Source: Treponema sp.
GTDB taxonomy: Bacteria; Spirochaetota; Spirochaetia; Treponematales; Breznakiellaceae
NCBI GenBank assembly: GCA_031275035.1
Contig: JAISPH010000092.1
Coordinates: forward strand, 1-10,747
DNA: 10,747 bases
Direction: 5' to 3'
The notes below the pieces were generated by a model that saw only the letters and a list, made by a program, of their open reading frames with translations, was not told where the DNA came from and made no database searches. A program made the translations under genes and the position numbers. This document shows, piece after piece, positions 1 through 5,437 of this stretch; the first letter of the stretch is position 1, and each line of letters begins with the position of its first letter.

Positions 1-281
1 ATCCGCCCCGCCAGCCGGTTGTACCGCTGGGCAAAGGTCTGCTTCAGCCACTGCATGATCGCGGGGAGTTCCAGCCCGTCCGCCGGCTTAATGTAAAACG
101 TGAGCCAGTCATCCTCCAGGCGCAGCCCCAAAATCTCGAAATCGAACCGGCTCTTGATTTCGAGGAAGACCCGGGCAAAAAGCGCCAGAGCCTTATACAA
201 ACGAAAGAGCGGTTCCCGGTTGTTGACGCGGGTACGGATCTCGTACCACACCCCTTGTTTCAGCTTGCGTAATGATCTCAT
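1..281 (-). CDS. RAYT/IS200-like transposase-family protein with lost HUH motif (partial, 3' end beyond window)
   Basis: I translated this by eye from the ATG at 279-281; it stays open to the left edge for 93 codons. The order of motifs follows REP-associated tyrosine transposases (Y1/HUH family): an N-terminal GVWYEIRTRVNNREPLF block resembling the family's WYHVT-RGN-R-xLF start, and a downstream AIMQWLKQTFAQRYNRLAGR block resembling the family's 'MQWLKQxYAxRFNxxxxR' stretch just before the usual GHxW motif. Between them the metal-binding NHxH motif should occur, but the sequence reads LEDDWLTFYIKP, so Asn-His-x-His has become Asp-Trp-Leu-Thr. The catalytic Tyr lies C-terminal and outside the window. 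The frame is otherwise intact. Family membership is an inference from motif pattern, and catalytic activity looks unlikely. A REP-like palindrome lies 70 bases upstream of the start. Confidence 0.6.
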   Translation of the reverse strand, partial: MRSLRKLKQGVWYEIRTRVNNREPLFRLYKALALFARVFLEIKSRFDFEILGLRLEDDWLTFYIKPADGLELPAIMQWLKQTFAQRYNRLAGR

Positions 282-294
282 ATACAGTATATGA
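278..294. repeat. 17-bp palindrome over the RAYT-like start codon
   Basis: TCATATAC-a-GTATATGA is a perfect 8-bp inverted repeat around one central base. It covers the proposed ATG at 279-281 of the minus-strand gene. It could be an operator or an autoregulatory site, or a chance AT-rich palindrome; the sequence does not decide. Confidence 0.45.
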
Positions 295-340
295 GCCTGA
301 CTCGTCATTTTGCTTTAATGCGGAACAAAAAACCGGGAAA

Positions 341-369
341 AAAGGCCCCTGGGGTCTGACCCCGCCTTT
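341..369 (-). terminator. Intrinsic terminator of the RlmI-type gene, built on a REP-like hairpin
   Basis: Read on the minus strand, AAAGGC and GGGGTC form a stem with GACCCC and GCCTTT, with a four-base AGGG bulge on the 3' arm and a single-base loop. The 3' arm runs directly into a run of six T, followed after CCCGG by a second run of six T. It lies about 75 bases past the methyltransferase stop codon and before the RAYT-like gene, so it should end the methyltransferase transcript. Confidence 0.7.
351..363. repeat. REP-like palindrome GGGGTC-T-GACCCC
   Basis: This is a perfect 13-base inverted repeat with a central T, of the type seen as dispersed REP elements next to RAYT genes. It is found once in this window, 70 bases upstream of a RAYT-like gene. 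The bulged hairpin it forms with the flanking AAAGGC/GCCTTT arms is also typical of REPs. Its number of genomic copies cannot be seen here. Confidence 0.5.
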
Positions 370-441
370 CCACCGGACGGACGCATCAATCAGGAGTGGC
401 CGAAATAAAACTTCCCTCCAATTTTATGGGTCAAGTTTAGC

Positions 442-1854
442 TCATAATACCCGGTAATACCCGCATTTAAGATAGAGGGATTCATCATACCCCACCAGGA
501 TGGGGTGATCCGGGGCTTGGTAACGGAAATCAAGCCGCAGGAGCCGGCGGTCAGCGTCGGCGGCGGCCTCGGCCACGAGGGCCTTGAAGCGGGCCTCATC
601 CAGGGCCTGGCTGCACGAACAGCTGACCAGGACGCCTCCGGGGGAGAGGAGTTTTATGGCCCGGAGGTTGATCTCCTTGTATCCCCGGAGGGCCCCTTCC
701 AGTGCGGAATGGGATTTGGCAAAGGCCGGGGGATCCAGGATGATGAGATCAAACCGCTCCCCGGCCCGTTCATAGGAACGGAGCGTTTCAAAGATATCCC
801 CCTCCACCGGGGTCAGGCACTCCTCCACGCCGTTGAGCCGGGCGTTTTCCGTGAGGGTTTCCAGGGCGGCGGCGGAAACGTCCAGGGCGACCACCTGGGG
901 CCGGGTTCCCCGGAGGGCGCCAAGCCGGGCGGCGTGGATGCCGAAACCGCCGGTATAGGCGCAGGCGTCCAGGACCCGTCCCCCGGCGGCAAAGGCCGCG
1001 GCCCGCAGGCGGTTCTCCTTCTGGTCCAGGTAGTGGCCGGTTTTCTGCCCCTCCTCCACATGGGCGATAAAGGGAAGGCCGTTTTCAAATAGCACGATCC
1101 CCCCGCCGGGGAAACTCCCCCGGATGAGCCCTTCCCCGGGGGGGAGGCCCTCAAGCTGCCGGACCCGGGGGGCGGACTTTTCCACTATCCCCGCGGGAAG
1201 CCCCAGGGGCCGCCCGGCTTCCGCTGCCGGACCCCGCCCCGGTTCGTTTTCCGGGTCCGCCCCGCCGGGGGCGGGCCGGAATTCCGGCGGGGCATACCGC
1301 TCCAGAACCTCCTCCAGGGCGGCGAGGATCTCCTCCCGGCGGCGGTCCATACCCCAGGCGAGGAACTGGATCGAAAGCCAGGATTCCGGGGGGCCCAGGG
1401 CGGCTTCGGCCGCCGCAAAGGAAGGGGATTCCCGGGGAAAGCCCGGCCCCAGGGGCCAGCCCACAAAGCGGTCGACGATGAGGCCGGGCAGGAAATCCGC
1501 CTCACCGAAGACGATCCGGGCCGATTCCCGGCGGAGATCATAGGCCGGAACCCGCCGGGCCAGGGCCTCCCGAATCCGGCGTTTAAAAAAGCCCTTGTCC
1601 ACCCCTTCCTTGGAGGGGCTGTAGATCCGGGCGGCGATCCTGGAATGGGGATTGGCAAAACCCCGGCCCAGGTAGGTCTTATGGGCGCTTTCCACATCGA
1701 CCAGCTCCCCGGCATCCAGTTCCTCAAGGGGAATGGGTTTAAACCCCCCGGGAACAGGCGCGAGGACCCGGGCGACTTCGTTGTCGTAGACCCAGGGGTG
1801 GCCCGCCAGGATGCGTTTTTCTTCCCCCGGTTTTAAAATTATCCGTTTCATCAT
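442..1854 (-). CDS. rlmI: RlmI-family 23S rRNA (cytosine-C5) methyltransferase
   Basis: The 470-residue product belongs to the YccW/RlmI family (COG1092), which transfers methyl from S-adenosylmethionine to cytosine 1962 of 23S rRNA (E. coli numbering). Visible parts in order are an N-terminal PUA-like region (residues 3-75, with GHPWVYDNEV near 18), the GLIVDRF strand (124-130), the GHYLDQKENR motif (273-282), SAM motif I VLDACAYTGGFG (294-305), motif IV LDPPAFAKS (373-381) and the SCSC catalytic cysteine motif (411-414). E. coli RlmI has 396 residues; the extra length lies in two Pro/Gly/Ala-rich insertions at about 131-158 and 189-220. The ATG at 1854 was chosen because homology starts with KRIILKPGEEKRILAGHPW; ATGs at 1860 and 1851 are equally possible and no clear Shine-Dalgarno is visible. 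GC content is very high (about 62-80% in two lines I counted), above the rest of the window. Confidence 0.9.
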   Translation of the reverse strand: MMKRIILKPGEEKRILAGHPWVYDNEVARVLAPVPGGFKPIPLEELDAGELVDVESAHKTYLGRGFANPHSRIAARIYSPSKEGVDKGFFKRRIREALARRVPAYDLRRESARIVFGEADFLPGLIVDRFVGWPLGPGFPRESPSFAAAEAALGPPESWLSIQFLAWGMDRRREEILAALEEVLERYAPPEFRPAPGGADPENEPGRGPAAEAGRPLGLPAGIVEKSAPRVRQLEGLPPGEGLIRGSFPGGGIVLFENGLPFIAHVEEGQKTGHYLDQKENRLRAAAFAAGGRVLDACAYTGGFGIHAARLGALRGTRPQVVALDVSAAALETLTENARLNGVEECLTPVEGDIFETLRSYERAGERFDLIILDPPAFAKSHSALEGALRGYKEINLRAIKLLSPGGVLVSCSCSQALDEARFKALVAEAAADADRRLLRLDFRYQAPDHPILVGYDESLYLKCGYYRVL

Positions 1855-1940
1855 AACCATCCGGGTGCTGCGGCAGTATTGAAAAGGCGGTTTTCGCGCA
1901 AGGGATTGGAGGGGTGCGCAGCAGCCACGGCGCGGAGCGC

Positions 1941-1966
1941 CGGGGCCGGAGCGAAGCGGAGCCCCG
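1941..1966. repeat. GC-rich imperfect hairpin
   Basis: CGGGGC at 1941-1946 pairs with GCCCCG at 1961-1966 across a 14-base purine-rich centre that includes the near-repeat CGGAGCGAAGCGGA. It is part of a run of inverted repeats in the spacer. Function is unknown. Confidence 0.4.
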
Positions 1967-1976
1967 AAAAGCCCGG

Positions 1977-1995
1977 TTCCCGCCGCAGGCGGGAA
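1977..1995. repeat. Perfect 8-bp hairpin TTCCCGCC-GCA-GGCGGGAA
   Basis: The arms at 1977-1984 and 1988-1995 are perfectly complementary around a three-base loop. On the minus strand the arm is followed, after CCGGGC, by a short run of four T, so it might be a weak terminator for the lipoprotein gene. It may equally be a dispersed REP-like element. Confidence 0.5.
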
Positions 1996-2036
1996 TGCGC
2001 CCAAATCCACCGGTTTAACGGCCGGATACGGGGAGC

Positions 2037-2069
2037 GCCTGTTCCAAAAATTGAAGTTCCGGAACAGGC
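2037..2069. repeat. Conserved-loop hairpin, copy 1
   Basis: GCCTGTTCC (2037-2045) and GGAACAGGC (2061-2069) form a perfect 9-bp stem around a 15-base loop starting AAAAATTGAAGTT. A second hairpin at 3840-3870 has the same loop start and loop length but a different stem. It lies 10 bases beyond the lipoprotein stop codon on the minus strand and lacks a following T run, so a plain intrinsic terminator is unlikely. Confidence 0.6.
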
Positions 2070-2079
2070 TGCTGCAGGA

Positions 2080-2760
2080 TCAGGTGCCCTTGGTAACGGC
2101 ACTGATAATTGCTGTTTCGGCGTTTTTATTGGCCGGCCAATAGGACGCGATGATGGTCAAAAAGTATCCCCCATTGACCTGACGGGTCAGGGTCAAGAGA
2201 TTAAACTCCGTGGTTTTTTCCTTAAGCACCTTGAAGATCCGCTGTTCATACAGGATGTTGTTTATAGGGACGCGGCTTGCGCTGAGGAGTTCATAGGCGG
2301 TATCCTCCTCGGGTTCAAGCATGTATTCCTCAAAATATTCCATATAGTCCCCGAGCTCCGTAACGCCGTCTATGGTTTCGGCGTTTATATCAAAACCCAG
2401 GTGATTGTCCAGTTTGGAAAACTGCAGGTTGGCGAAGGAAATCAGATCCATATAATCGCCGTCGTCCCCATAATAAATATCAAGCCCCGTGGGATCGACC
2501 GTTTCCTCCTGATCTTCGCTGAAATTTTCCGTGTTCAGCGCGTAGAGCCACCACCCCTTGGGGACGGTATAGGAAAAATCGAGAAAACTATTGTGGTACA
2601 CCACCGTATCCTTATATTTAACGGCGTCCTTTTCACGGTCGCCGCCGCCGGATTCGGAATTCGCCAGGTTTTGAACCCCGCTCAGAATGTCCTGAAGATT
2701 TTTTGAGCATCCGGTGACGGACCACACCAGGACAAAACAAAACAAAACCAATTTTTTCAT
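2080..2760 (-). CDS. Small predicted lipoprotein of unknown function
   Basis: The 226-residue product starts MKKLVLFCFVLVWSVTGC: a positively charged start, a hydrophobic segment and a lipobox V-T-G-C with the acylated cysteine at residue 18, so it should be exported and lipid-anchored by signal peptidase II. The mature part is acidic (for example a DNTE/EEY-rich middle) and has FSYTVPKGWWLYAL near residue 55 and a C-terminal YFLTIIASYWP strand, the pattern of a small alpha/beta lipoprotein domain that I cannot name. The start is fixed by the lipobox and by GGAGAA seven bases before the ATG; the longer open frame upstream lacks a signal sequence. It follows the AraC-family gene by 97 bases on the same strand but has its own TATAAT box, so co-transcription is uncertain. 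Confidence 0.8.
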   Translation of the reverse strand: MKKLVLFCFVLVWSVTGCSKNLQDILSGVQNLANSESGGGDREKDAVKYKDTVVYHNSFLDFSYTVPKGWWLYALNTENFSEDQEETVDPTGLDIYYGDDGDYMDLISFANLQFSKLDNHLGFDINAETIDGVTELGDYMEYFEEYMLEPEEDTAYELLSASRVPINNILYEQRIFKVLKEKTTEFNLLTLTRQVNGGYFLTIIASYWPANKNAETAIISAVTKGT

Positions 2761-2775
2761 GTTTCTTCTCCATGT

Positions 2776-2781
2776 ATTATA
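2776..2781 (-). promoter_or_regulatory. Candidate -10 box of the lipoprotein gene
   Basis: On the minus strand TATAAT is a perfect -10 hexamer. The transcript would begin about 10-12 bases before the ATG and would just keep the GGAGAA ribosome-binding site. No good -35 is present at 16-18 bases, where the CGAA-loop hairpin lies instead, so this needs an activator or is fortuitous. Confidence 0.35.
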
Positions 2782-2786
2782 TAGTA

Positions 2787-2802
2787 GGGTTCTTCGGAAC
2801 CC
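2787..2802. repeat. Hairpin GGGTTC-TTCG-GAACCC
   Basis: A perfect 6-bp stem closes a TTCG loop with a C-G closing pair when read on the plus strand, the well-known very stable UUCG tetraloop; on the minus strand the loop is CGAA. It lies between the AraC-family gene and the lipoprotein gene, just upstream of the candidate TATAAT. There is no T run on the minus strand after it. Confidence 0.5.
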
Positions 2803-2860
2803 TCGTTTCCTCGCCAAATGCCGCAGGAGCCTGTTGCGCTGATTATCGGGCTTTCCCGCC

Positions 2861-3721
2861 CTAAAAAACCGCGTCCCTGGTTTTTGCCTGCCCCGCCCCG
2901 ACGCCGGAAAAGATCCCGCGATAGTGGCAGGGGGACAGGCCCGTGCATTTTTTAAAAACCCGGGAAAAGTGGAAGGGATTCTCAAACCCAAAATGTTCCG
3001 CCACCGAGGCGATGGTAAGGTTGGTATCCACAAGATACGCCGAAGCCGCCTCGATTTTAAGCCGGATAAAATATTGAAAGGGGGACATCCCCAGCTTTTT
3101 ATGGAAAAGCCGGATAAAATGCTCCTCCGAAAGGTTAAGCCTGCCGGCCAGGGACCCGACGTCGAGTTTTTCCCGGATCGATTTTTCCATCAGCGCCAGG
3201 GCCCGTTCGGCATGGTCCCCCCGGATGTTCCGGTCCGGGATCATTTCCCCGGACCGGGGAAAGGGCTCCCCGTACCAGCGGTAGAGCAGGCTCAGCAGGA
3301 GATATTCCGCGGCCCGCTCCCGGCCGGCATCCCGGGTCAGGTGGTAGAGCTCCTCCACCAAAAACCGCTCCCGGCTCTCAATACCGGTGCTTCGGCGGGC
3401 GGACAGGTCCCGCGCCTCAATCAGGGAGATGAGTTCCCGGTCCGGGGCGGCCGCCGGATCCGGCTCAAAGAGGATGGCGTAGTAACTGATGGGCCGCCGT
3501 ACCGCGTCGGGCAGGATGGAATGGAATTCCCGGGGTTTGGTTAAAAAAAGACGGTTCCCCTGGATGATAAATTTGGAGCGGTTCAGCAGGAAAAGACCGT
3601 TACCCTCAAGAAAGAGATGCACCTCGTAATCGCCGGAGCCATGGGTATGGTAGCGTCCATGCCAGGCGAGTTTATCCCCCCCTTCCAATTTATAAACATG
3701 GACCACGTCTTTTATCCGCAT
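2861..3721 (-). CDS. AraC-family transcriptional regulator, probably of xylA
   Basis: The 286-residue protein has an N-terminal cupin-like ligand-binding half (residues about 10-85, with HTHGSGDYEVHLFLEG and a LTKPREFHSI strand) and a C-terminal double helix-turn-helix (about 175-272). The first helix-turn-helix is around VGSLAGRLNLSEEHFIRLF; the second ends in the AraC signature FGFENPFHFSRVFKKCTGLSP, residues 244-264. It is divergent from xylA across 247 bases, so sensing xylose or a related sugar and activating xylA is the natural inference. It is not an obvious relative of enteric XylR, which carries a LacI-type sugar-binding domain. The ATG at 3721 was chosen because homology begins there; a longer frame from 3811 adds a non-conserved, AT-rich leader. 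No Shine-Dalgarno precedes the ATG, only a run of T, in line with a leaderless mRNA. Confidence 0.85.
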   Translation of the reverse strand: MRIKDVVHVYKLEGGDKLAWHGRYHTHGSGDYEVHLFLEGNGLFLLNRSKFIIQGNRLFLTKPREFHSILPDAVRRPISYYAILFEPDPAAAPDRELISLIEARDLSARRSTGIESRERFLVEELYHLTRDAGRERAAEYLLLSLLYRWYGEPFPRSGEMIPDRNIRGDHAERALALMEKSIREKLDVGSLAGRLNLSEEHFIRLFHKKLGMSPFQYFIRLKIEAASAYLVDTNLTIASVAEHFGFENPFHFSRVFKKCTGLSPCHYRGIFSGVGAGQAKTRDAVF

Positions 3722-3727
3722 AAAAAA

Positions 3728-3756
3728 AAATATCAATAATAGATATGATTTGTCAA
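3728..3756 (-). promoter_or_regulatory. Candidate promoter of the AraC-family gene (leaderless mRNA)
   Basis: On the minus strand TTGACA (3756-3751) is separated by 17 bases from ATATTT (3733-3728). A start site 6-8 bases further falls at 3719-3722, that is on the ATG itself. This agrees with the absence of a ribosome-binding site before that ATG. The -35 is perfect; the -10 matches only in part. Confidence 0.5.
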
Positions 3757-3773
3757 TATTTCCTATGGCTGGT

Positions 3774-3783
3774 TTTTGCAAAG
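3774..3783. promoter_or_regulatory. TTTTGCAAAG element, copy 1
   Basis: The 10-mer recurs exactly at 3911-3920 in the same divergent regulator-xylA intergenic region. This copy lies five bases before TAATAT (3789-3794), a possible xylA -10 box with no good -35. Paired copies near a promoter with a poor -35 are what an AraC-type activator site would look like, but the match is short and the role is inferred. Confidence 0.35.
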
Positions 3784-3839
3784 GGGCGTAATATATGAAA
3801 AACCGGTCCAAAGCCCGTTTTTCCCATAAATCCAGGGCT

Positions 3840-3870
3840 GCTTTCCCAAAAATTGAAGTTTAGGGAAAGC
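3840..3870. repeat. Conserved-loop hairpin, copy 2
   Basis: GCTTTCCC (3840-3847) and GGGAAAGC (3863-3870) form a perfect 8-bp stem around the 15-base loop AAAAATTGAAGTTTA. The loop shares its first 13 bases with the hairpin at 2037-2069, whereas the stems differ. It sits in the likely 5' leader of xylA, 98 bases before the ATG. Confidence 0.6.
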
Positions 3871-3907
3871 CTCCTCTGATATAAAGATTGAAGGGGGAAA
3901 CTCCGGG

Positions 3908-3922
3908 TGCTTTTGCAAAGCA
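3908..3922. promoter_or_regulatory. TTTTGCAAAG element, copy 2, inside a 6-bp palindrome
   Basis: TGCTTT (3908-3913) and AAAGCA (3917-3922) flank TGC. The core TTTTGCAAAG at 3911-3920 repeats the sequence at 3774-3783. It lies 46 bases before the xylA ATG. It could be a second operator site or a small leader hairpin. Confidence 0.35.
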
Positions 3923-3968
3923 GCCATTCGGCAAGCGGGCCGGATTCTCAAACCATCGGGAGGTATCT

Positions 3969-5312
3969 ATGGCGGATTATTATGTGGGGAATAAGGAATA
4001 TTTCCCCGGTATCGGAAAAATTAAATACGAGGGGCCTCAAAGCGATAATCCCTTAGCCTTTAAGTATTATGACGCGGAAAAAAAGGTCGGCAAAAAAAAG
4101 ATGAAGGATCATCTCCGCTTTGCCATTGCCTATTGGCATAGTTTTTGCGCCGATGGTTCGGATCCCTTTGGATCGCCCACCCATCCCCATCCCTGGATTG
4201 CGGATGCCAAGAGCCCCCTGGAGGCGGCGGAGCATAAACTGAACGCGGCCTTTGAGTTTTTTACCAAACTGGGGGCGGAATTTTACTGTTTCCATGACCG
4301 GGACCTCGCCCCGGAGGGGGAAAGCCCCGCGGAAAGCGAGAAAAATCTTTTCGACCTGGCGGCGAAGGCGAAAAAACTGCAAAAAGCCACCGGGGTAAAA
4401 CTCCTGTGGGGGACGGCAAACCTCTTCAGCCACCCCCGGTTTATGAACGGCGCGGCGACGAATCCGGAATTTTCCGTGGTTGCCCTGGCCGCCGCCCAGG
4501 TCAAGGCCGCCCTGGATGTTACCATAGAATTAGGGGGCCAGGGTTATACCTTTTGGGGCGGCCGCGAGGGCTACATGAGCCTCCTCAACACGGATCTAAA
4601 AAAAGAAAAGGAACACCTGGCGAAATTCCTGTCCATGGCCCGGGATTATGCCCGCAAGCAGGGCTTTAAGGGGCTTTTTTATATCGAGCCCAAACCCATG
4701 GAGCCCACCAAGCACCAATACGATTACGATGTGGAAACCGTGGCGGGCTTCCTCCGTTATTACGGCCTGGACAAGGACTTCCGGCTCAATATCGAGGCCA
4801 ACCACGCGGAGCTGGCGGGCCACGACTTTGCCCATGAACTGGAAACCGCCGCTTCCCTGGGGCTCTTTGGGTCGGTGGACGCGAACCGGGGCGAACCCCG
4901 GAACGGCTGGGATACGGATCAGTTCCCCACGAGTTACTACGAGACGGCCCTGGCCATGTATGCCATCCTCAAGGCCGGGGGCTTTACCGCGGGGGGGCTC
5001 AACTTTGACGCTAAAATACGCCGGAATTCGATAGACCCCGCGGACCTCTTTGAGGCCCATATCGGCGGCATGGATACCTTTGCGGTGGGGCTTGAGATCG
5101 CCCAGCGGATCATCGATGACGGAAAACTCAGCGGCTTTGTCAAAAAGCGGTACGCATCCTTTAATTCCGGGGACGGGGCAAAATTTGACAAGGGGGAGCT
5201 CTCCTTTGAAGATCTGGCCAAAATCGGCTCCAAATACGGAACCGCGGGAATCACCAGCGGTAAACAGGAACGGCTTGAGAACATCCTCAATCAGTACCTG
5301 CTGGGACTGTAG
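3969..5312 (+). CDS. xylA: Xylose isomerase
   Basis: The 447-residue enzyme converts D-xylose to D-xylulose in the cytoplasm, the first step of the isomerase route into the pentose phosphate pathway. Its length and the N-terminal extension ([20 protein letters not shown]) mark the longer, class II type. All active-site residues I can place are present: His109 and Asp112 in [10 protein letters not shown], Glu240 and Lys242 in [15 protein letters not shown], Glu276 and His279 in [16 protein letters not shown], Asp304 in GSVDANRG, Asp315 and Asp317 in GWDTDQ, and Asp347 in NFDAK. Each is eight residues further along than in E. coli XylA. The start at 3969 is fixed by GGGAGG at 3958-3963, five bases upstream; an in-frame start at 3888 is not conserved. 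No xylB kinase is adjacent; the gene appears monocistronic, ending at the terminator at 5342-5437. Confidence 0.97.
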   Translation: MADYYVGNKEYFPGIGKIKYEGPQSDNPLAFKYYDAEKKVGKKKMKDHLRFAIAYWHSFCADGSDPFGSPTHPHPWIADAKSPLEAAEHKLNAAFEFFTKLGAEFYCFHDRDLAPEGESPAESEKNLFDLAAKAKKLQKATGVKLLWGTANLFSHPRFMNGAATNPEFSVVALAAAQVKAALDVTIELGGQGYTFWGGREGYMSLLNTDLKKEKEHLAKFLSMARDYARKQGFKGLFYIEPKPMEPTKHQYDYDVETVAGFLRYYGLDKDFRLNIEANHAELAGHDFAHELETAASLGLFGSVDANRGEPRNGWDTDQFPTSYYETALAMYAILKAGGFTAGGLNFDAKIRRNSIDPADLFEAHIGGMDTFAVGLEIAQRIIDDGKLSGFVKKRYASFNSGDGAKFDKGELSFEDLAKIGSKYGTAGITSGKQERLENILNQYLLGL

Positions 5313-5341
5313 CGGCTTGCCGCGCTTCAGCGCAAAACCGT

Positions 5342-5437
5342 AAAAATTCGGTAACCGTTCACGGGGTGTTCCATATAGAGCGGACCATTGTCTCTATGCT
5401 CCTATATATGATATACGTGAACGGTTACGAATTTTTT
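5342..5437. terminator. Long bidirectional terminator between xylA and the GH28 gene
   Basis: GTAACCGTTCACG (5351-5363) and CGTGAACGGTTAC (5416-5428) are perfectly complementary, and the stem continues after one bulged G through AAAAATTC/GAATTTTT, giving about 21 bp. T runs follow on both strands (six T after the right arm on plus, five T after the left arm on minus). The genes converge here; the GH28 stop codon at 5436-5438 overlaps the end of the structure. The 52-base apical part holds a second stem, ATAGAG (5375-5380) with CTCTAT (5392-5397), so the loop is branched. Confidence 0.75.

Larger units (their letters stand above)
1855..2079. other. Hairpin-rich spacer between the methyltransferase and lipoprotein genes
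   Basis: The 225 bases contain no convincing gene; frames open here give Pro/Arg/Ala-rich products typical of GC-rich noncoding DNA. They hold three inverted repeats, listed separately at 1941-1966, 1977-1995 and 2037-2069. No clear promoter for the downstream methyltransferase was recognised, so its expression may depend on read-through from the lipoprotein gene or on an unseen promoter. Confidence 0.6.

Noticed and set aside
1855..2010. N-terminal extension of the RlmI-type protein to 2010
   Set aside because: The added 50 or so residues are Pro/Arg/Gly-rich, have no match to the PUA-like start and run through hairpin-rich spacer DNA; family similarity begins at the triple ATG near 1854.
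505..2706. Long plus-strand frames opposite the methyltransferase and lipoprotein genes
   Set aside because: They are Gly/Pro/Arg-rich mirror frames of well-supported minus-strand genes, with no ribosome-binding site or motif of their own.
2924..3544. 206-codon plus-strand frame opposite the AraC-family gene
   Set aside because: The opposite strand carries a clear AraC helix-turn-helix signature; the frame has no recognisable domain.
3722..3811. Earlier start for the AraC-family protein
   Set aside because: It would add a hydrophobic, AT-driven leader that crosses the TTGACA promoter; cupin-like similarity starts at 3721.
3888..3968. Earlier in-frame start for xylA
   Set aside because: The added 27 residues are not part of the family and the strong GGGAGG sits just before 3969.
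5351..5428. GTAACCGTTCAC/GTGAACGGTTAC arms as a pair of LacI-type operators
   Set aside because: Each arm alone is only a partial palindrome, the site is between convergent gene ends with no promoter to control, and terminator pairing explains it better.
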